A DNA stretch of 64,000 nucleotides from Undaria pinnatifida (GCA_012845835.1 JABAKD010000017.1:6379151-6443150), one strand, 5' to 3'. Shown: positions 46,500-58,089, numbered from the stretch's first letter. Translations and numbers: made by a program. Notes: generated by a model from the letters alone, not told the origin.

Positions 46500-49400
46500 A
46501 TTGTGTTGTGGTAATTCTTGTGACTGACCACATCGAGGATCGTGTTGTGATCTTTCAGTTTTATCTTTTCTCTTGTGACCCACCGACCAACAACGAAAAA
46601 AGTACGAAACGCAAACACGAACACGCGCGTCCGGTGTATAAGAACCTGTCAAACTCGAATACAATATTCATCACTCAATCGATCACACTCACTTATGACG
46701 TATTTGAAATAACTAAACGAAAAAATAATCTGGGAGGTCGGCGGTCCGCGGCGCGGTCCGCAAGTTTGCTTGCTGACTCTCTCGAACCTTTTCAAGGAGG
46801 ACGAGAAGAAGAACCTCTTTCCGCACCAACCAACCGACAGACGAACAGACCCGAGCGCTTGCACCGATGACCACAGAGATATGACATGCGATGCTCATCA
46901 TCATGCTATTCCTCGGACATCCCTCGTGTTGGCTATCAATGGAGACACGTAATCTGGTCTATGGTATCTAGAGACACACACAGTCTGGTCTGGTTATTTA
47001 GAGGACGCGTCGACCCACGAATTAGTTCGTGGACATCACAGCAGCAGCAAGCAGCTGGGGTGCAGCGTTGAAGAGGGAGGGGTTTGTGCCATCCTCGGCG
47101 AACCAAATGCTTGTTCGTACTGTGCTCTACGCTGCCTGCTGCAGCTGCTGCTGATTTTCGTTTCTGTTGTAGTCTACCTGGTACATAATAAGCTTTGATA
47201 CCTTCCTTTGAAGCTGATGGTAGTGTTTTTTCTGTGAGTTTGACCAAGAAGAGCATTTTTCCTCGGTCAGCTGCAAGCTTTCTCACGTGATATCATGTAC
47301 GCGAGACGTGATGCGTGGATCAAGCGTGTGCTATACCCTGCCTGATAACTTCGATCCTCGTCAAGGATACAGGCATCATTCATATCATTGGGTGGGATGG
47401 GGTGCTGTGTGTTTTGTTATTTGCCGGATTGTATCTCTGCCTACCGTCTTTCGGGTGGGAACAAATGAACGAGGAACGCCGAGGATAAAAAATCCCCCCG
47501 GAAGTAAAGTGTGGAGTGTTTGTCTCAGGGAACCCGAACAAGGACCAGCGTGTTGGGGTGATGATCCCAACCCACGCACAGCAACAATGACGAAGACCCT
47601 CGATCGTATCTATCTTGCTCACGGCCGAAACGCGTGCGGCGGCAAACAGACCATGTATCTGTGTCCCCAAGCTGCACTCGTAGGCTACACGGGGTGGCGG
47701 GTAGGCTTCATCACATCAGTTATACCCGCCTGAAAAGAGAGACTCCGCAAAAAAACTGAAAAAAAAAAATCCACCCCAAGGATACCGCCGGCCTCCCATG
47801 CACCTGCTGCCCGCTGTTGCCTGCTGCATGCTACAACAGGCAAGGTGAACACACCCTCAGCTCGGCAAGTGCGAGGTCTGGCATCGTACCCGGCCCGCAA
47901 ACTCGCGCGCTCCCAACAAACATTCAACACGGCCCCTGCCCAAAGCTCACAATAACCCAAGCTCGCTGTGTTCGTTTTGTTCGTTTGGCCAGTTTTTCTG
48001 ACTTCGGGTTTCCGCCCCGAGGGAGTTTGTTCTCGTCTTGTAGCCCACCTCACCTAGCAAGAAATAGCATTGCAGCTCTACCGCAATACGAGCGATCCCG
48101 ATCCAGTGCTACAACGGCCGGCGCCAACAAAGTATCAACGCTACCCTTGCCCAAGCTCGCAAGCCAAAGGCTCCCTTGACAAGTGCACCTTCTGGTTGTT
48201 CGTTTTTCATTTGTTCTAACTTCATGTTCCCAACGGCGAAGGGGAGTCTCATGCTCGTCGCGGTTTCTCACCTGCTGCAAAGGGGGTGATCTCGATCCAG
48301 CATGGCAACGGACGGCAAGGTGTTGGTAGACCCTCGGCTGGAATTGGAGGGCTTGCTCTGGTCGCGTGGGGTAGGTTGCTGGCTTGCTTGGGCTTGGGTC
48401 GCAGGTGATGTAGATGGCGGGTAGCCGGCGGCCGAACGCTGGATAACAGGCGTGATTAACGAATGTTCGAAAGAAAAAAAACTGATCATGTTGCCCAATG
48501 AAAATTGTAGTTTGATTAGCTTGCCCAATCAAGTTCGATCCCATTTAATTTTGAAAATCGGTTTCTAATTAGCAAGGCGGCATGTCATCGGGAAAAATAT
48601 AGTCGCAGCCCCGCGAACGAAAAATGGGCTGTACCTCTGACCACCGGAGGTCCCCCGAGGGCCCCGGCTGGGTGGGCGCATCCAGCCTTCGGCTCGTGGC
48701 TCGGGGTCGCACCACGTGCCGGAAGCCTACGCACAACCCTGCCTGTGACATGAACAGAAGCTTCTGCAGTCAGTGAAAGACAGACATATACTCACATGTA
48801 ATGGACACATGCCCAGTCTGGGACCTGTACGACGAAAATGTTTACCCAATGTCCTTGTTGTGTGAGGTGTGTAATGCGGTGGGGTGTGGTGCCGTGATGA
48901 CACCGAGCTTTCCTGAAGCGGGATGCGGTGGTTGGTGCACATATCGAGGCGTGGAACCGTTTTTCCGGCGGGTTATAAATATGCTGAAAACGCTGCTGCT
49001 GCTGCTGCTTGCTGCGGCTGCTGCGGCTGCCGCAACTGCCGTGTGCGCTGCGTGATTTGGTGTCCTGGGAAAGTGGGAAAGGCGTGGGAAGGAATGACTG
49101 CTTATGGGTTTTGAATAAGCGAAAGGTATAAACACCAGCAGCTGCTCGTTTTAAATATGTTTGTATGACATGTATGCGCACGAACGTTTCGGGAACAACC
49201 TACCTTTCGAAGCGGTTACCCACGTACAAGAAAGTGCGTACAGTGCCGAAATCCGTCTCATAACTCGTTTTCTCGAGCAAGACGCAGCTAATGCTTTCGG
49301 TGACTCGCTGTGAACACCTCACGGCGCTGCGCGTCTGGTGCACGCGATGTCTGCCTGGTCGGTGAACGCTCGATGTGCTCCATCCCGGCGTTTTATTTTC

Positions 49401-49520
49401 AGGGTGCGACTGTCTATGGTACAAGAAAACTACGGCCATGCATGAATTGAGTATGGCTACACCCCCCGAAAGTTTGGCTCCGCCGGGAGAGCGTACGGCA
49501 GACACGCATACCACCCCAGG
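46500..49520. other. No gene recognised; several uncharacterised frames
   Basis: The longest frames are 47,287-47,733 (148 codons, forward) and 48,050-48,544 (164 codons, reverse). Neither has a recognised domain, signal peptide or convincing splice borders. The pair of stretches at about 47,810-48,060 and 48,060-48,270 shares AGCGTTGC-, CGATCC- and CAAGCTCGC-type blocks and may be an old duplication. CTGCTG/GCTGCG triplet runs lie at 48,990-49,035. Confidence 0.35.
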
Positions 49521-49524
49521 GAGC

Positions 49525-49730
49525 CTTGTTGTTGTCGTTGTTGTTGTTGTTGCTGGTTAGAGTCACCAAGCCCCCCCCTCCCCCCTCGATGCCCCCCCTT
49601 CCCCCCCCCCGTCGACCACCGCCCCCCCGATGCCCCACCCCCCGACGATCCCCCCGCCCCCCCCTAAGTTACCCTTCCACGCCCCACCCCCCCCGGTCAG
49701 ATGAACTCCGCCGCCGCCGACATACCCCGG
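49525..49730 (+). repeat. GTT triplet run followed by C-rich tract
   Basis: A (GTT)n run at 49,527-49,556 is followed by about 150 bp of C runs with CCCCGATG and CCCCGTCG interruptions. Frames here are proline-rich artefacts. Confidence 0.85.
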
Positions 49731-49734
49731 ACAG

Positions 49735-50690
49735 CAATGGCACGAGTGGGTCTTTTCACTCCCCTCCCTCCCCCAATTACACTGAATCGTGCCGTTGCCT
49801 TGCCTGTTTTCCAAGGCAAACATACAAACAAAAAAAACATATAGTGTACAGCATCCCGCGAAAGGACTTCAGGAGGCGTATTTGTAGTAGCTCTTCATCG
49901 CGGCGGCACATGGACGCTTGGTACGATGATATGGGAATATTAGTACCTGGTATGGGTTTTGGCCAAAATGTTTCCGGCTGACGTGGCGCCTCGATTGAGA
50001 AATTACCATACCTCTTGGTTAAATAATATCATTTGTAATTCCATATATTTGTGAATTGCAATATGGCGCTCTGCGTGGTATAGTCAAAATCGATCCCATT
50101 TCTTTGATCCGTTTACAGGCGAAACCTCCTGTTATTATCTCTGCCGAACGGACGGCACTTCAACGCCTTTGCTTGAACAACAACACTCGACGCCCTCTGC
50201 TCTAAAGCATCGCTTCTCGCCGCTAAATGAACGCGCACGTGCAACCCGAACAGCACCGCACTTCGCTGCAGATTCATTTCACCTTTGCCAGCGGTAGTCG
50301 TCGTGCGGTGGTGTTCGGGTTGCATACCCTCCTTTTTTTTGGGTGGCGAGAAACGTGCGCTTTCAATGCGAGGCGGCGTGGCAGCTTCAATTGTCGACCC
50401 GCGTTGACGCTGTGATGCAGAGCACCTCTGTTTTGTTGGATTCTGTGTCGGCGGACAGCTTTGACAAGCCTAGGCAGAGGCACTTGAGGACGTAATTTCG
50501 AGAGGAGTGCCCGTTTTTTTTCTCGGGGTGCTAGCTGGTGCTTCGCAGTCCGTAGCCAAGGTTCGTACGAACAGTGCGAATTACTGAGTTATTGACGCCG
50601 ATGCGAAAGCCCGGACCGTTCGTACACACGAGTGCCTTTCTCTTGTCACGAGTGCCCTAATTTGTTGTTCTCGGCGTTTTACCGCCTGCC
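49735..50690. other. No gene recognised
   Basis: Short frames without motifs. A region at 50,220-50,340 (CACGTGCAACCCGAACAGCA and its near reverse complement GTGGTGTTCGGGTTGCATAC) forms an imperfect inverted repeat. Confidence 0.45.
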
Positions 50691-50703
50691 TTGAGTTTTT
50701 GCA

Positions 50704-51045
50704 GCAGCGACAGCAGATACTAGTGGCAAGCCGTTCCTGTTATCATACTGCTTCTATGTACGCGATGGGCATACGGCTGAACAAATTGGTAGTCGTGGTC
50801 TCCGCATAACTGATGGTACTGGCTGTGACTGCTGTTGCGGCTTCTTCGTTCCAAAATATAACTACTTTGTGATTTTTCAGCAACAACAGTATACTAATAC
50901 ACTGCACAAGTTGCCGTTGCGGTTAACACTGCTTCTATGCACGCGGTAGGCACGCAGCTTGACATTGGTGGTTGTCTCCACATGTCTAGTGATACTGGCT
51001 GTGACTGTGGTGCGGCTTTTCCGTTCCAGAATATAACTAATGTAG
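50704..51045 (+). repeat. Tandem duplication of about 183 bp
   Basis: CTGCTTCTATG(T/C)ACGCG, a GGCAT/GGCAC block, a GTCTCC block, then TACTGGCTGTGACTG, TGCGGCTT, CGTTCCA(A/G)AATATAACTA occur at about 50,748-50,865 and 50,931-51,040. Divergence is moderate. Confidence 0.8.
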
Positions 51046-51144
51046 CTATCGTCGTCGTGTGCTTCGTCCGGTATGGTATTGAATTTTTGTGGGCAACGTT
51101 CGGTTAATATAAGCGCTAACCGCAGGCGCGCGCCTGCCGAGCCC

Positions 51145-51840
51145 CGCACGGTCTTCCTCGAAACTCGTCCAACTGCAGCTGTCGACACTCCGCGAGGTCA
51201 ACCCCACTGTAGGGACAGCATGGACTTGGTCGGAGACCTTCATCCCGAGGTCCTTCTGCGTGGTATTGACGTCTATCAGAAGCGCATGTTCGTCGGCAGT
51301 ATCATCAGATGAGTGTCTCGTGAAACACATTAGGTGCGCAGTTAAAAATAAAAAAGGATGTTTCCATCTTGGTATGTCGATTCGTGCAGACACAACACCA
51401 CCATCTAGTCCACGATTTACGATACTCTTGATACTCGTGTCTGGAGTAATTACAGTTGAGGCTCTTCTGTAACGCCCGTTGAGTATTGTCGGCTGTCCGT
51501 TGAGCGTAGGCCTTCGGCCCGAGGTCTTTCTGCGCAGCATCGGTAGTTGTCAACAGGGTCCGTTCGTCGGCAGAGTTAGGCGAATGTCTCGTCAAATATA
51601 TTAGACTAGGTCCGCACGGAAATAAAACCGATGGTTCCGATCTTAGTGAACCGATTTGCAGCATTTTCTCTTACAGACACACAGTTCGATCGGCGATCTC
51701 CGATACGTTAAGATATTAGGTCCGCACGGAAATAAGACATATGGTTCCGATCTTAGAGGAGCCGGTTTGCAGCATTTTCTCTTTGCAGACATACACTTCG
51801 ATTGGCGATCTACGATACGTTTGTCTGGTATTTGTAGCTG
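51145..51840 (+). repeat. Nested tandem duplications, possibly of former coding sequence
   Basis: A larger unit (CCCGAGGTC(C/T)TTCTGCG, GTTCGTCGGCAG, TGTCTCGT(G/C)AAA) occurs at about 51,240 and 51,520. A smaller unit (GGTCCGCACGGAAATAA, ATGGTTCCGATCTTAG, TTTGCAGCATTTTCTCTT, CGATACGTT) occurs at about 51,609 and 51,718, with a diverged form from about 51,330. Forward translations of the two larger units are similar (HPEVLLRGID / RPEVFLRSIG, MFVGSIIR / PFVGRVRR), which hints that the ancestor may have been coding. No family is recognised. Confidence 0.65.
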
Positions 51841-52266
51841 CAGCTCCTCTAAAGCGCCGGGTGATGAGTGTCGGCTGCCCGCTGCCCTCATAGTACCTGC
51901 GAAATCGCTTGGCGCAAATGGGAACAACGAGTAGTATGTGAATGGTCGCCCAACTACGTCAACTTTCACGTTGTTTAGGTATTCTTGTGCGGTATGCGAC
52001 GTCATGTCTACTGTGCGAGACCACCGTGTTGTGTCTCCTCGTGATCTTCCGCATAGAGCATCTCCGAGTGGCCGACAATCTGCGTAAGAATAAACGGGTC
52101 ATGTCGGAATTTCGTGGTTACCCGAACGATCCCGGCGGTTTGCTTGATCTGGATTAGTCCTAAGTGTTCATGGGTTTTGCAAAGAAGAAGAGGGCGGCAA
52201 GCTGCATGTGTGCAAGGACTGCTACAACTCTTTAACGAAAAATAATTCCTGAGACAGCTTTGGCGA

Positions 52267-53181
52267 ATGGTTTTTGGGTCAGTGACATGCCACGCAAGTC
52301 CGACGAAGCTACGGTGGTCTAGCATGCAGCTGCCTATGCAGTCCGTGTGGAAGGCCACGCGATTGCCCTCGAGTCGGGAAAAATTGGGAACATCACGGGC
52401 TCGGCTCAACGTTCACTGCGGGGCATCTCTGTGTTTTACACAAACGATTCGAGTTCTGTTCTGGGCAAGAGTTGCCACTAGCTGCCACTGGTTTGTTGGG
52501 CATGTTCACCATCGTCTGGCTGGGAAGATCAAGCCAACTACGTCACAACTGAAACGGTTATTGGGGGCCCGCAAGCACATGGTGCGAGACCTCATCGAGT
52601 ATATGCCGGACAAAGACGACAGTTTAGTGAAGAGTTTTGTCTCGCGGCGAAAAGCGTCGGTCAGCGAGACCGATCTCGACACGTACCCCTCTGACGGGAG
52701 TGTCCCACAGGAGTTATTGGACGCGATGTTCACTCCGCAGGACCCAAATAATCTCCGGGGAAGAGCCTCGTCGTCATATACAAACGACCGACGAGAAAGC
52801 GAGGCGATGGACGAAGAGGAGGTTAGCAGCGACGAGGAGAGTTCAGGGGACAGTGATTCGGAAAATGACGCGGGCGAAGACGGCAGGGCGTACATCATCG
52901 ATGCGTACGCAGTCGTTGACTCGTCTCAAGACACTGTAACTTCGTCACTACAACGCCCAAGTGCCCTTCGAAAGTTGGGCGACGACCTAGACATGAATGC
53001 TGTGGCAGCGGCGGAAACCGCTCTCCGCATGGGCAAATATATGCCTGAAGGCAATGACAACGTTCTCGTTGTACCCCATGGTAGTATCTTGAGTGACTTT
53101 CACAACAACGACGCTTGGGTTAAAGGGTTCGTGCATTTGTTTCCAGAAGGCTGTGCGGACCCAGATGTCCTTCAAGCATAA
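52267..53181 (+). pseudogene. Helitron Rep N-terminal region, open frame segment
   Basis: This 304-codon open stretch is the longest uninterrupted part of the Helitron remnant. Its first part is out of frame relative to the conserved ALANGFW block. From about residue 90 it is in the ancestral frame: a basic helix-like stretch, an acidic Asp/Glu/Ser-rich linker (about residues 176-205) and the block VVPHGSILSDFHNN, FPEGCADPD near the end, which corresponds to the family's 'NDFxNP...FPTLFPYG' motif. It stops just where the conserved protein would continue. Confidence 0.7.
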
Positions 53182-53497
53182 GGTCTGCTTCGTATAAATG
53201 ACGGGCCAGGGTTTCGCTTAACCGACACGGCGACAGCTCGCGCAAGAACCGTTACTTCCTTTTCTGAGTGGCCGCAATAATCTTCAGACACGAAGCTCTG
53301 TCTAACGTGCAGTTTAAACTCCGCGGGCGGGTGTCAGATTCGACGGCGCGGAGACGCTTTCGAGAACATCGAAGGATGTTTCGGTAGCCTTTGCCGGCAG
53401 AGCTCCAGGCAGAGAAACGGGTGACCGCCGCTCTAAACGCCCATCCTGGTATTCTCCTGCGGTTAAGAACATCTTAGGTGATGTCACACAATGCGAG

Positions 53498-54076
53498 TTG
53501 GACAGACCATGGCAAACATACGCACGGATGCAGGCGACTTCAATGATGATGATACTCGGTCAGCCATTTTTTTGGCCAGCGATACACCCGTCGGACATGA
53601 ACAGTCCTTTGTTTATGAATTGCGGAGGTCACAACATCGACCTTGCGTCTACATGTCACAAACAAATGCCTGATTATATGTCGAGCGTGAAAACGGTCGC
53701 GGCCGACCCTGTTCCATCTGGCACGTTCTTCCATGAGACTCTGAGGGCCGTATTTAGCTGTCTCTTAAGGGTTGGGGCAGTTGATGGTGACGGCGGTGCC
53801 TTGGGGAAAATGCAGGCGTATATCGGCCTTGACCGAGGGGCAATTTTGGCCTACATTTTATGCCCATCTGTTAGTGTAGGTATACGGCTTCAACAGCCGC
53901 GAGGAGCTGAGAGACGACCTGGGAACACACCTGAAAAAAATGTCGAGCTCGCGAGGTGTTATTGTTATATCGCGCCGGTTTGTTTCCGTATAACCAATGC
54001 CTCTTTTCCTACGCACGGATACTGTAATCTGAATATAGTCGCGTCATGCGACTCGCTACCGGCGTGTCGGCCGTGA
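53498..54076 (+). pseudogene. Helitron_like_N (pre-HUH) segment
   Basis: Residues about 19-115 carry the family signature before the HUH endonuclease site: LGQPFFWPAIHPSDMNSPL (matching 'lG.P..f.T.npaD..spl'), then PVPSGTFFHETLRAVFSCLL (the 'Pva.a.fFh..i.afi..ll' block) and LGKMQAYIG. The HUH histidines are not kept, and after about residue 120 similarity is lost. Together with the preceding segment it dates the insertion as old enough to lose its frame but young enough to be plainly recognised. Confidence 0.75.
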
Positions 54077-54479
54077 CACACGTGAAGGGCATATCCGGTT
54101 GGCAGACAACTAGCGAAAGCACGAAGGAGTGAATGCTGGCAGTGGCCCACGCGTATGTGCGACTTCTTCTGTCGTATCTCATTCCTGCGGCAACGTTTTT
54201 GTCGCATGTGTATTGTAGTCCGATAAAACATTCAGTAGTCCGTTTATATTTACCCGATGGGTCCGAAAACGGTTACTTATCGGCTGGGATCCGGCCCATT
54301 GAATATTTTCACGCATATGTAGTACCTCAGCTTTCCCATCTTTCTCTTAAAATGATCTTGTTCGGTTCCATCCTTTTCGTAACCTTGTGTCGTCCCCGTC
54401 GCTCGCTGGTTCCTTTGTTTACACCTCGCAAACCAGGTACGTCGGGCGGATTTAATGCAATCAATTGGTGTCAAAAGAC

Positions 54480-54660
54480 AACGTCAAGTTTTGTCTGTTA
54501 AATGGAACGGAACCTACGTATTATTTCGAGGCGGACCTCTCCACGCAAGATGAAAACACGAGCAGCGATCCTTGGCCAAAATATCAAGAGACACGGGCCG
54601 CAAGATGCGACAAAGAGGAGGTGAACTTCTGTCCACCCGTAGAAGCAGCCAACATAAAGG
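54480..54660 (+). other. Exon-like frame ending at a strong donor site
   Basis: A forward frame through NGTEPTYYFEADLSTQDENT to AANIKG meets AAAGG|GTAAGT at 54,660/54,661, a near-perfect 5' splice site. It is hydrophilic with no domain seen. It lies between the Helitron remnant and the RING-like frame and could be an upstream exon of the latter or a captured fragment. Confidence 0.25.
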
Positions 54661-55006
54661 GTAAGTTTGATTACTCTTGGTTTTCTATCGCCGAGGACGC
54701 ATCTACTTTGTCAGATGTGGCAAATGAGTCATAAATGCACGCGGTTTCGTGACATTGCTGCTATCTGGTGTTAACTACAGTACGTTATCAGTGCCCTAGG
54801 CTCTCGTAGGACGTGGCAATACCTCCTTGTCCCGCTTGTTGACAGCAGTAGCTGCGACTTATGTTTGACATTGTTTCTCCTTTTCTCTCCTTATTCGGTG
54901 CACCCTTCCCCGTCCCAGCGTGCTACTGTTAGGGTGCAATTCGTCTGCTATCTTCATTTATCGGCCCCTCGTCGGAGTGAGCGGCAATCCCCGGCGTCAC
55001 CTGTGC

Positions 55007-55714
55007 ATGATACTTACTCGTGGCATCTGCTACGAAGCGCTTCGTACCCAGCTCAACGCCGTCTTACCGTGCAATTACGTCTTCCATCAATGTTGCGTCG
55101 AAGAAGTACTCCGGCACGCAAGATACATTGCGTCATCTGGCCGTGCTGCGGTCGACTGCATGGTGTGTGGTTCACCGGCCATCGTTTCCCTCCTGCCGAC
55201 GTTCGGCTACGTCAGCGACGACAAGCCATGCCCTTGTCAAAGGCAGGCTGTGCATGCCGAGGCCGGTGCTGGCAACGAAGATGGTGGTGGTCCTTTGGAA
55301 CCGTGGCACTTGTTCGCACACCGGCAATATGTACGCTGGGGCCCCGCCGTTATGCAGGCTCTACAAGAAGACGTGGCCCAGGTTGCGTACCTTGGCTTCA
55401 TTTCTCATCGCGGGCGGGGGGGCTGGATTCGCCAACTCAGGCTGATTACGGCGACCGAACTGCACGAAAGGTTCTTCAACGCCAGCTCTGGGACACGGTC
55501 CGTCTTTGGACGGTGGGCGGCGCGCGTCAACGACGTGATACAAAAAGAAGACCACGCCAGCGTCGTCGGCGACTTACCTCCGTTTCTTTCGCCGCCTGCA
55601 GGAAACGACCACGAATACGTCATCCATGACTATAACCCAAGCCGCCATCACATAGCCGCACTCCGCCCAGCTGTCAACCCCTCATGCGAATCCTTTCGGT
55701 GGCCTTGCAACATG
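55007..55714 (+). CDS. RING-finger-like protein, partial and possibly degenerate
   Basis: From the ATG at 55,007 the frame reads GICYEAL, then LPCNYVFHQCCVEEVL, and 22 residues later VDCMVC. This matches the order and spacing of a RING finger (C-x2-C, C-x-H-x-F-H-x2-C, C-x2-C), the zinc-binding fold of many E3 ubiquitin ligases. Two of the eight expected ligand positions are not Cys/His (Arg at the first, Tyr at the first His), each a one-base difference from the expected codon. So the fold may be lost, or the first ligand may come from an upstream exon. About 190 residues follow without a recognised domain, including an RWGPAVMQALQEDVAQVAYL helix-like stretch. A GTAAAG donor at 55,715 is a plausible exon end, before the frame enters CCACGG repeats. 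It lies downstream of the Helitron, which often capture gene pieces. Confidence 0.45.
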
Positions 55715-55739
55715 GTAAAGGGATGTGCATTATTTGTCT

Positions 55740-56690
55740 TTTTGGCGGAGCACCACGGCCGTGTCCACGGATCTCCACGGAATTCCACGGCCATGCCCAT
55801 GGCGTTCCATGGACAACCGCGGACACGCCACGGGCAACCCCGGACCTTCCACGGGTTTCCACGGACATTCCACGGGCTGCCACGGAATGCCGCGGCAAGT
55901 AGCGCAACACCGTGGAGGCCCGTGGCATTAGCCATGGCAATTTCCACGACAATCTCCACGGCAAGGTCCACGGCAATCTTCACGGCAATCTCATCGGCAG
56001 CACCCACGGCATACCACGGCAAGCCGCGGTCACCGACGGAAACGTCCACGGAAGCACCCACGGCAACGCCCACGGACACACTCACGGACACGCCTACGGA
56101 AACACCCTCGAACTTGTCGGCGGAAATGTCCGCGGACATCCATGGATAGGTCCACGGAAACACCCACGCCAAGACCCACGGCAAGACTCACGGCCACGGG
56201 CCCGGACGGCCGTGGGCATGATTGGTCCGACGGAGTTTTCCACGGACAGAACCGCGGCACGTGATGTCGCAATAGCCGGGGACTCCCATGTACTTCCGAG
56301 GAGGTCGCCGCGTATCGGAGGATCGCCGTGGCAATCGACGCGGATGGCCGTGGAAATTGCTTCGATTGAACGTCCGCGGAAACTGCCGTGGCAACTGCCT
56401 CGGACTTCCGCGGAATTCCGTGGTGATTGCCGCGTTGCCGTGGCAATGGCTGTGGATGGCCGTGGAAATTGCCACGGCATTTTCCGCTGATTTCCGTGGG
56501 TTGGCGTGGTTGGTACGACGGAGTTTGCCACAGAAAGAACCACGGCTACGTGCCGTGACCACAACCGTGACATTTGCCGCGGAAGTGCCATGACCCGTGG
56601 CACTTGCCGCGAAAACCCGCGGCTTTCCACGGTAGTCCGTGCCAACACCCACGGAAGTCCACGGAAGTTCAGCGGTCAATGCTGCGGACC
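55740..56690. repeat. Degenerate CCACGG / CCGTGG repeat, about 950 bp
   Basis: The sequence is built of 9-13-bp units around CCACGG with fillers such as AATT, CATTT and GCAA. Up to about 56,250 the forward strand mostly reads CCACGG; from about 56,320 it mostly reads CCGTGG, so the halves are loosely inverted. A block of about 55 bp (TTGGTCCGACGGAGTTTTCC / TTGGTACGACGGAGTTTGCC, then AGAACCRCGGC) is repeated at about 56,222 and 56,507. Open frames up to 192 codons on both strands come from the repeat. Confidence 0.85.
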
Positions 56691-56699
56691 TCCGCCAAA

Positions 56700-57720
56700 A
56701 AGTGTAATATTGTGCATCATTGACTTTATTCTACTACACACTACTACTGCCTGGCTATGTAATGTTGCAAGTATCACTCGGGCGGCGTGGTTGCGCTTGT
56801 CTTGTGATGAAGGCCGAACCTCTGCGGGTATGATAAAAATGAAGCAGTAAAACTAAACTGAAATCATTATTCGCGTATGCGCGTTGCAGACTACTAGGAG
56901 GGTGCTGCATGAACATTACTATCCGAGATGTACGGCGGTAGTAGTTAGTATCGTTGTCTGTCAAATACGCCGACAAAACCGCCTTTCTTTGTTTAGATTC
57001 GATCTTTTTTTAGGGGACATTCTTCGTGCTACACGCTGCTGCTGTCTATTTTCGCATTTTCACAGGGTGCTGAATACTATCTGATCGCGTGTTTCTTTCC
57101 GGGTTGTAATAATCTGACGGAGGTGATACATCAATCCGCCGTCGACGCAATGAGTTTTTTTGTTCGGATCGCCTACAATAAAAACATCGCCACATCTTCG
57201 TTGTGGGCAGGGTTGCTTGGAAAGGGAAAAATTGCTGCGTTCGGAACGAATTAACGCCGTCTTCTTTCGACGTAGACGTACTGCGCAACGTATTCACCGC
57301 CCGGCTTGCGGTTTGCATGCTCCCGGTGTTCGCACGCACAAGCTCGCGGGTCCCGGTTGTGGTCGCCCACGCGACCCAACTGCGGGATTTGCTTTTTGGA
57401 ATCCGCTGTTTGTGTTCGAGATCGTTCGGAACGTTCTTTTTACTTTGGCTCGAAAAACGTTGAAAAAAGTCAAAGTTGTTGTCTTCCTGGCTCTCAACCT
57501 ACATTGCGCCAGCCCAGAAAATTCTCATCATCAGCCCGCCCTAGGCGTCTTTGTTCCTATTATCTTGCCCTGTCAACGCGATCCATACTTACCGCGCGGC
57601 ACGGGGTTTCGTGCGATGGCCCCGCCGACTCCGCACTTTTAGCTATAGCGGGATAGATTCAACTCGCACAAAGCCAAATGGCATACGCTGTAGTCTATGC
57701 CAGTTGCAGCTGGAATGGGT
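56700..57720. other. No gene recognised
   Basis: Frames reach 160 codons (57,160-57,642, forward) without a known domain. Nothing in splicing or composition singles out an exon. Confidence 0.4.
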
Positions 57721-57724
57721 AGAC

Positions 57725-58085
57725 GGAAGCTGTGTACATATACGCCCCCTCCTTCCCCACCACCCACACCATCGCCTAGACCTAGCACCACGCGTATAGC
57801 TAACCCCTACATCTATGCGACCTAAAGCCCTTCACCCCCCCCCCAAATCCCCCCCCCCTCCCCCATAAGAAGGATTTATAGTTTCCACGCACAAATTGAG
57901 CTGCCCCACCTGTCCCTCCCCCCCTTCCCCCACTGTAGTTTCAAGGGGAGTCGCCGACCTATATCCTTAATGAGGACACACAACCCGTAATACGCGCGAT
58001 CGGAGTATCACACACAGCTTGCAAAGATGAGCTTCGACAAAATATTCGATCTCACAGCTGGGGTGTACTTTAATTTTTGTAATAT
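57725..58085 (+). repeat. Family A modules and terminus, forward copy
   Basis: CACCATCGCCTAGACCTAGC, CACCACGCGTATA (the reverse of the GTGGTGCTAGGTC module), C tracts, TTTCCACGCACAAATTGAGC and then the terminus from GGGGAGTCGCCGACC to GATCTCACAGCTGGGGTG. The middle (GTTATTCGACTCAC to TTGACC) is deleted relative to full copies. Confidence 0.8.
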
Positions 58086-58089
58086 GATC

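Larger units (their letters stand above)
52185..54080 (+). mobile_element. Decayed Helitron (rolling-circle transposon) coding remnant
   Basis: Forward-strand pieces match the N-terminal half of Helitron Rep/Hel proteins in the right order: a HVCKDCYNSL C-x2-C block (about 52,205-52,230); ALANGFWVSDMP (52,257-52,292), the well-known Helitron block; an acidic linker; VVPHGSILSDFHNN and FPEG (53,065-53,160); and GQPFFWPAIHPSDMNSPL through LGKMQAYIGLDRG (53,552-53,840), the Helitron_like_N region before the HUH site. The pieces lie in different frames with an in-frame stop early on. At the HUH position both catalytic histidines are replaced (ILAYIL where family members have LHLH). No helicase half, 3' hairpin or CTRR end was found, so the element is dead and probably truncated at the 3' side. 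Confidence 0.85.

Noticed and set aside
47287-47733. A 148-codon forward frame as a gene
   Set aside because: No domain, no supporting splice borders and no coding signal strong enough to stand apart from its surroundings; left as unassigned.
56188-56679. Frames of 160-190 codons inside the CCACGG repeat
   Set aside because: A 3n-type bias of the short repeat keeps several frames open on both strands at once.
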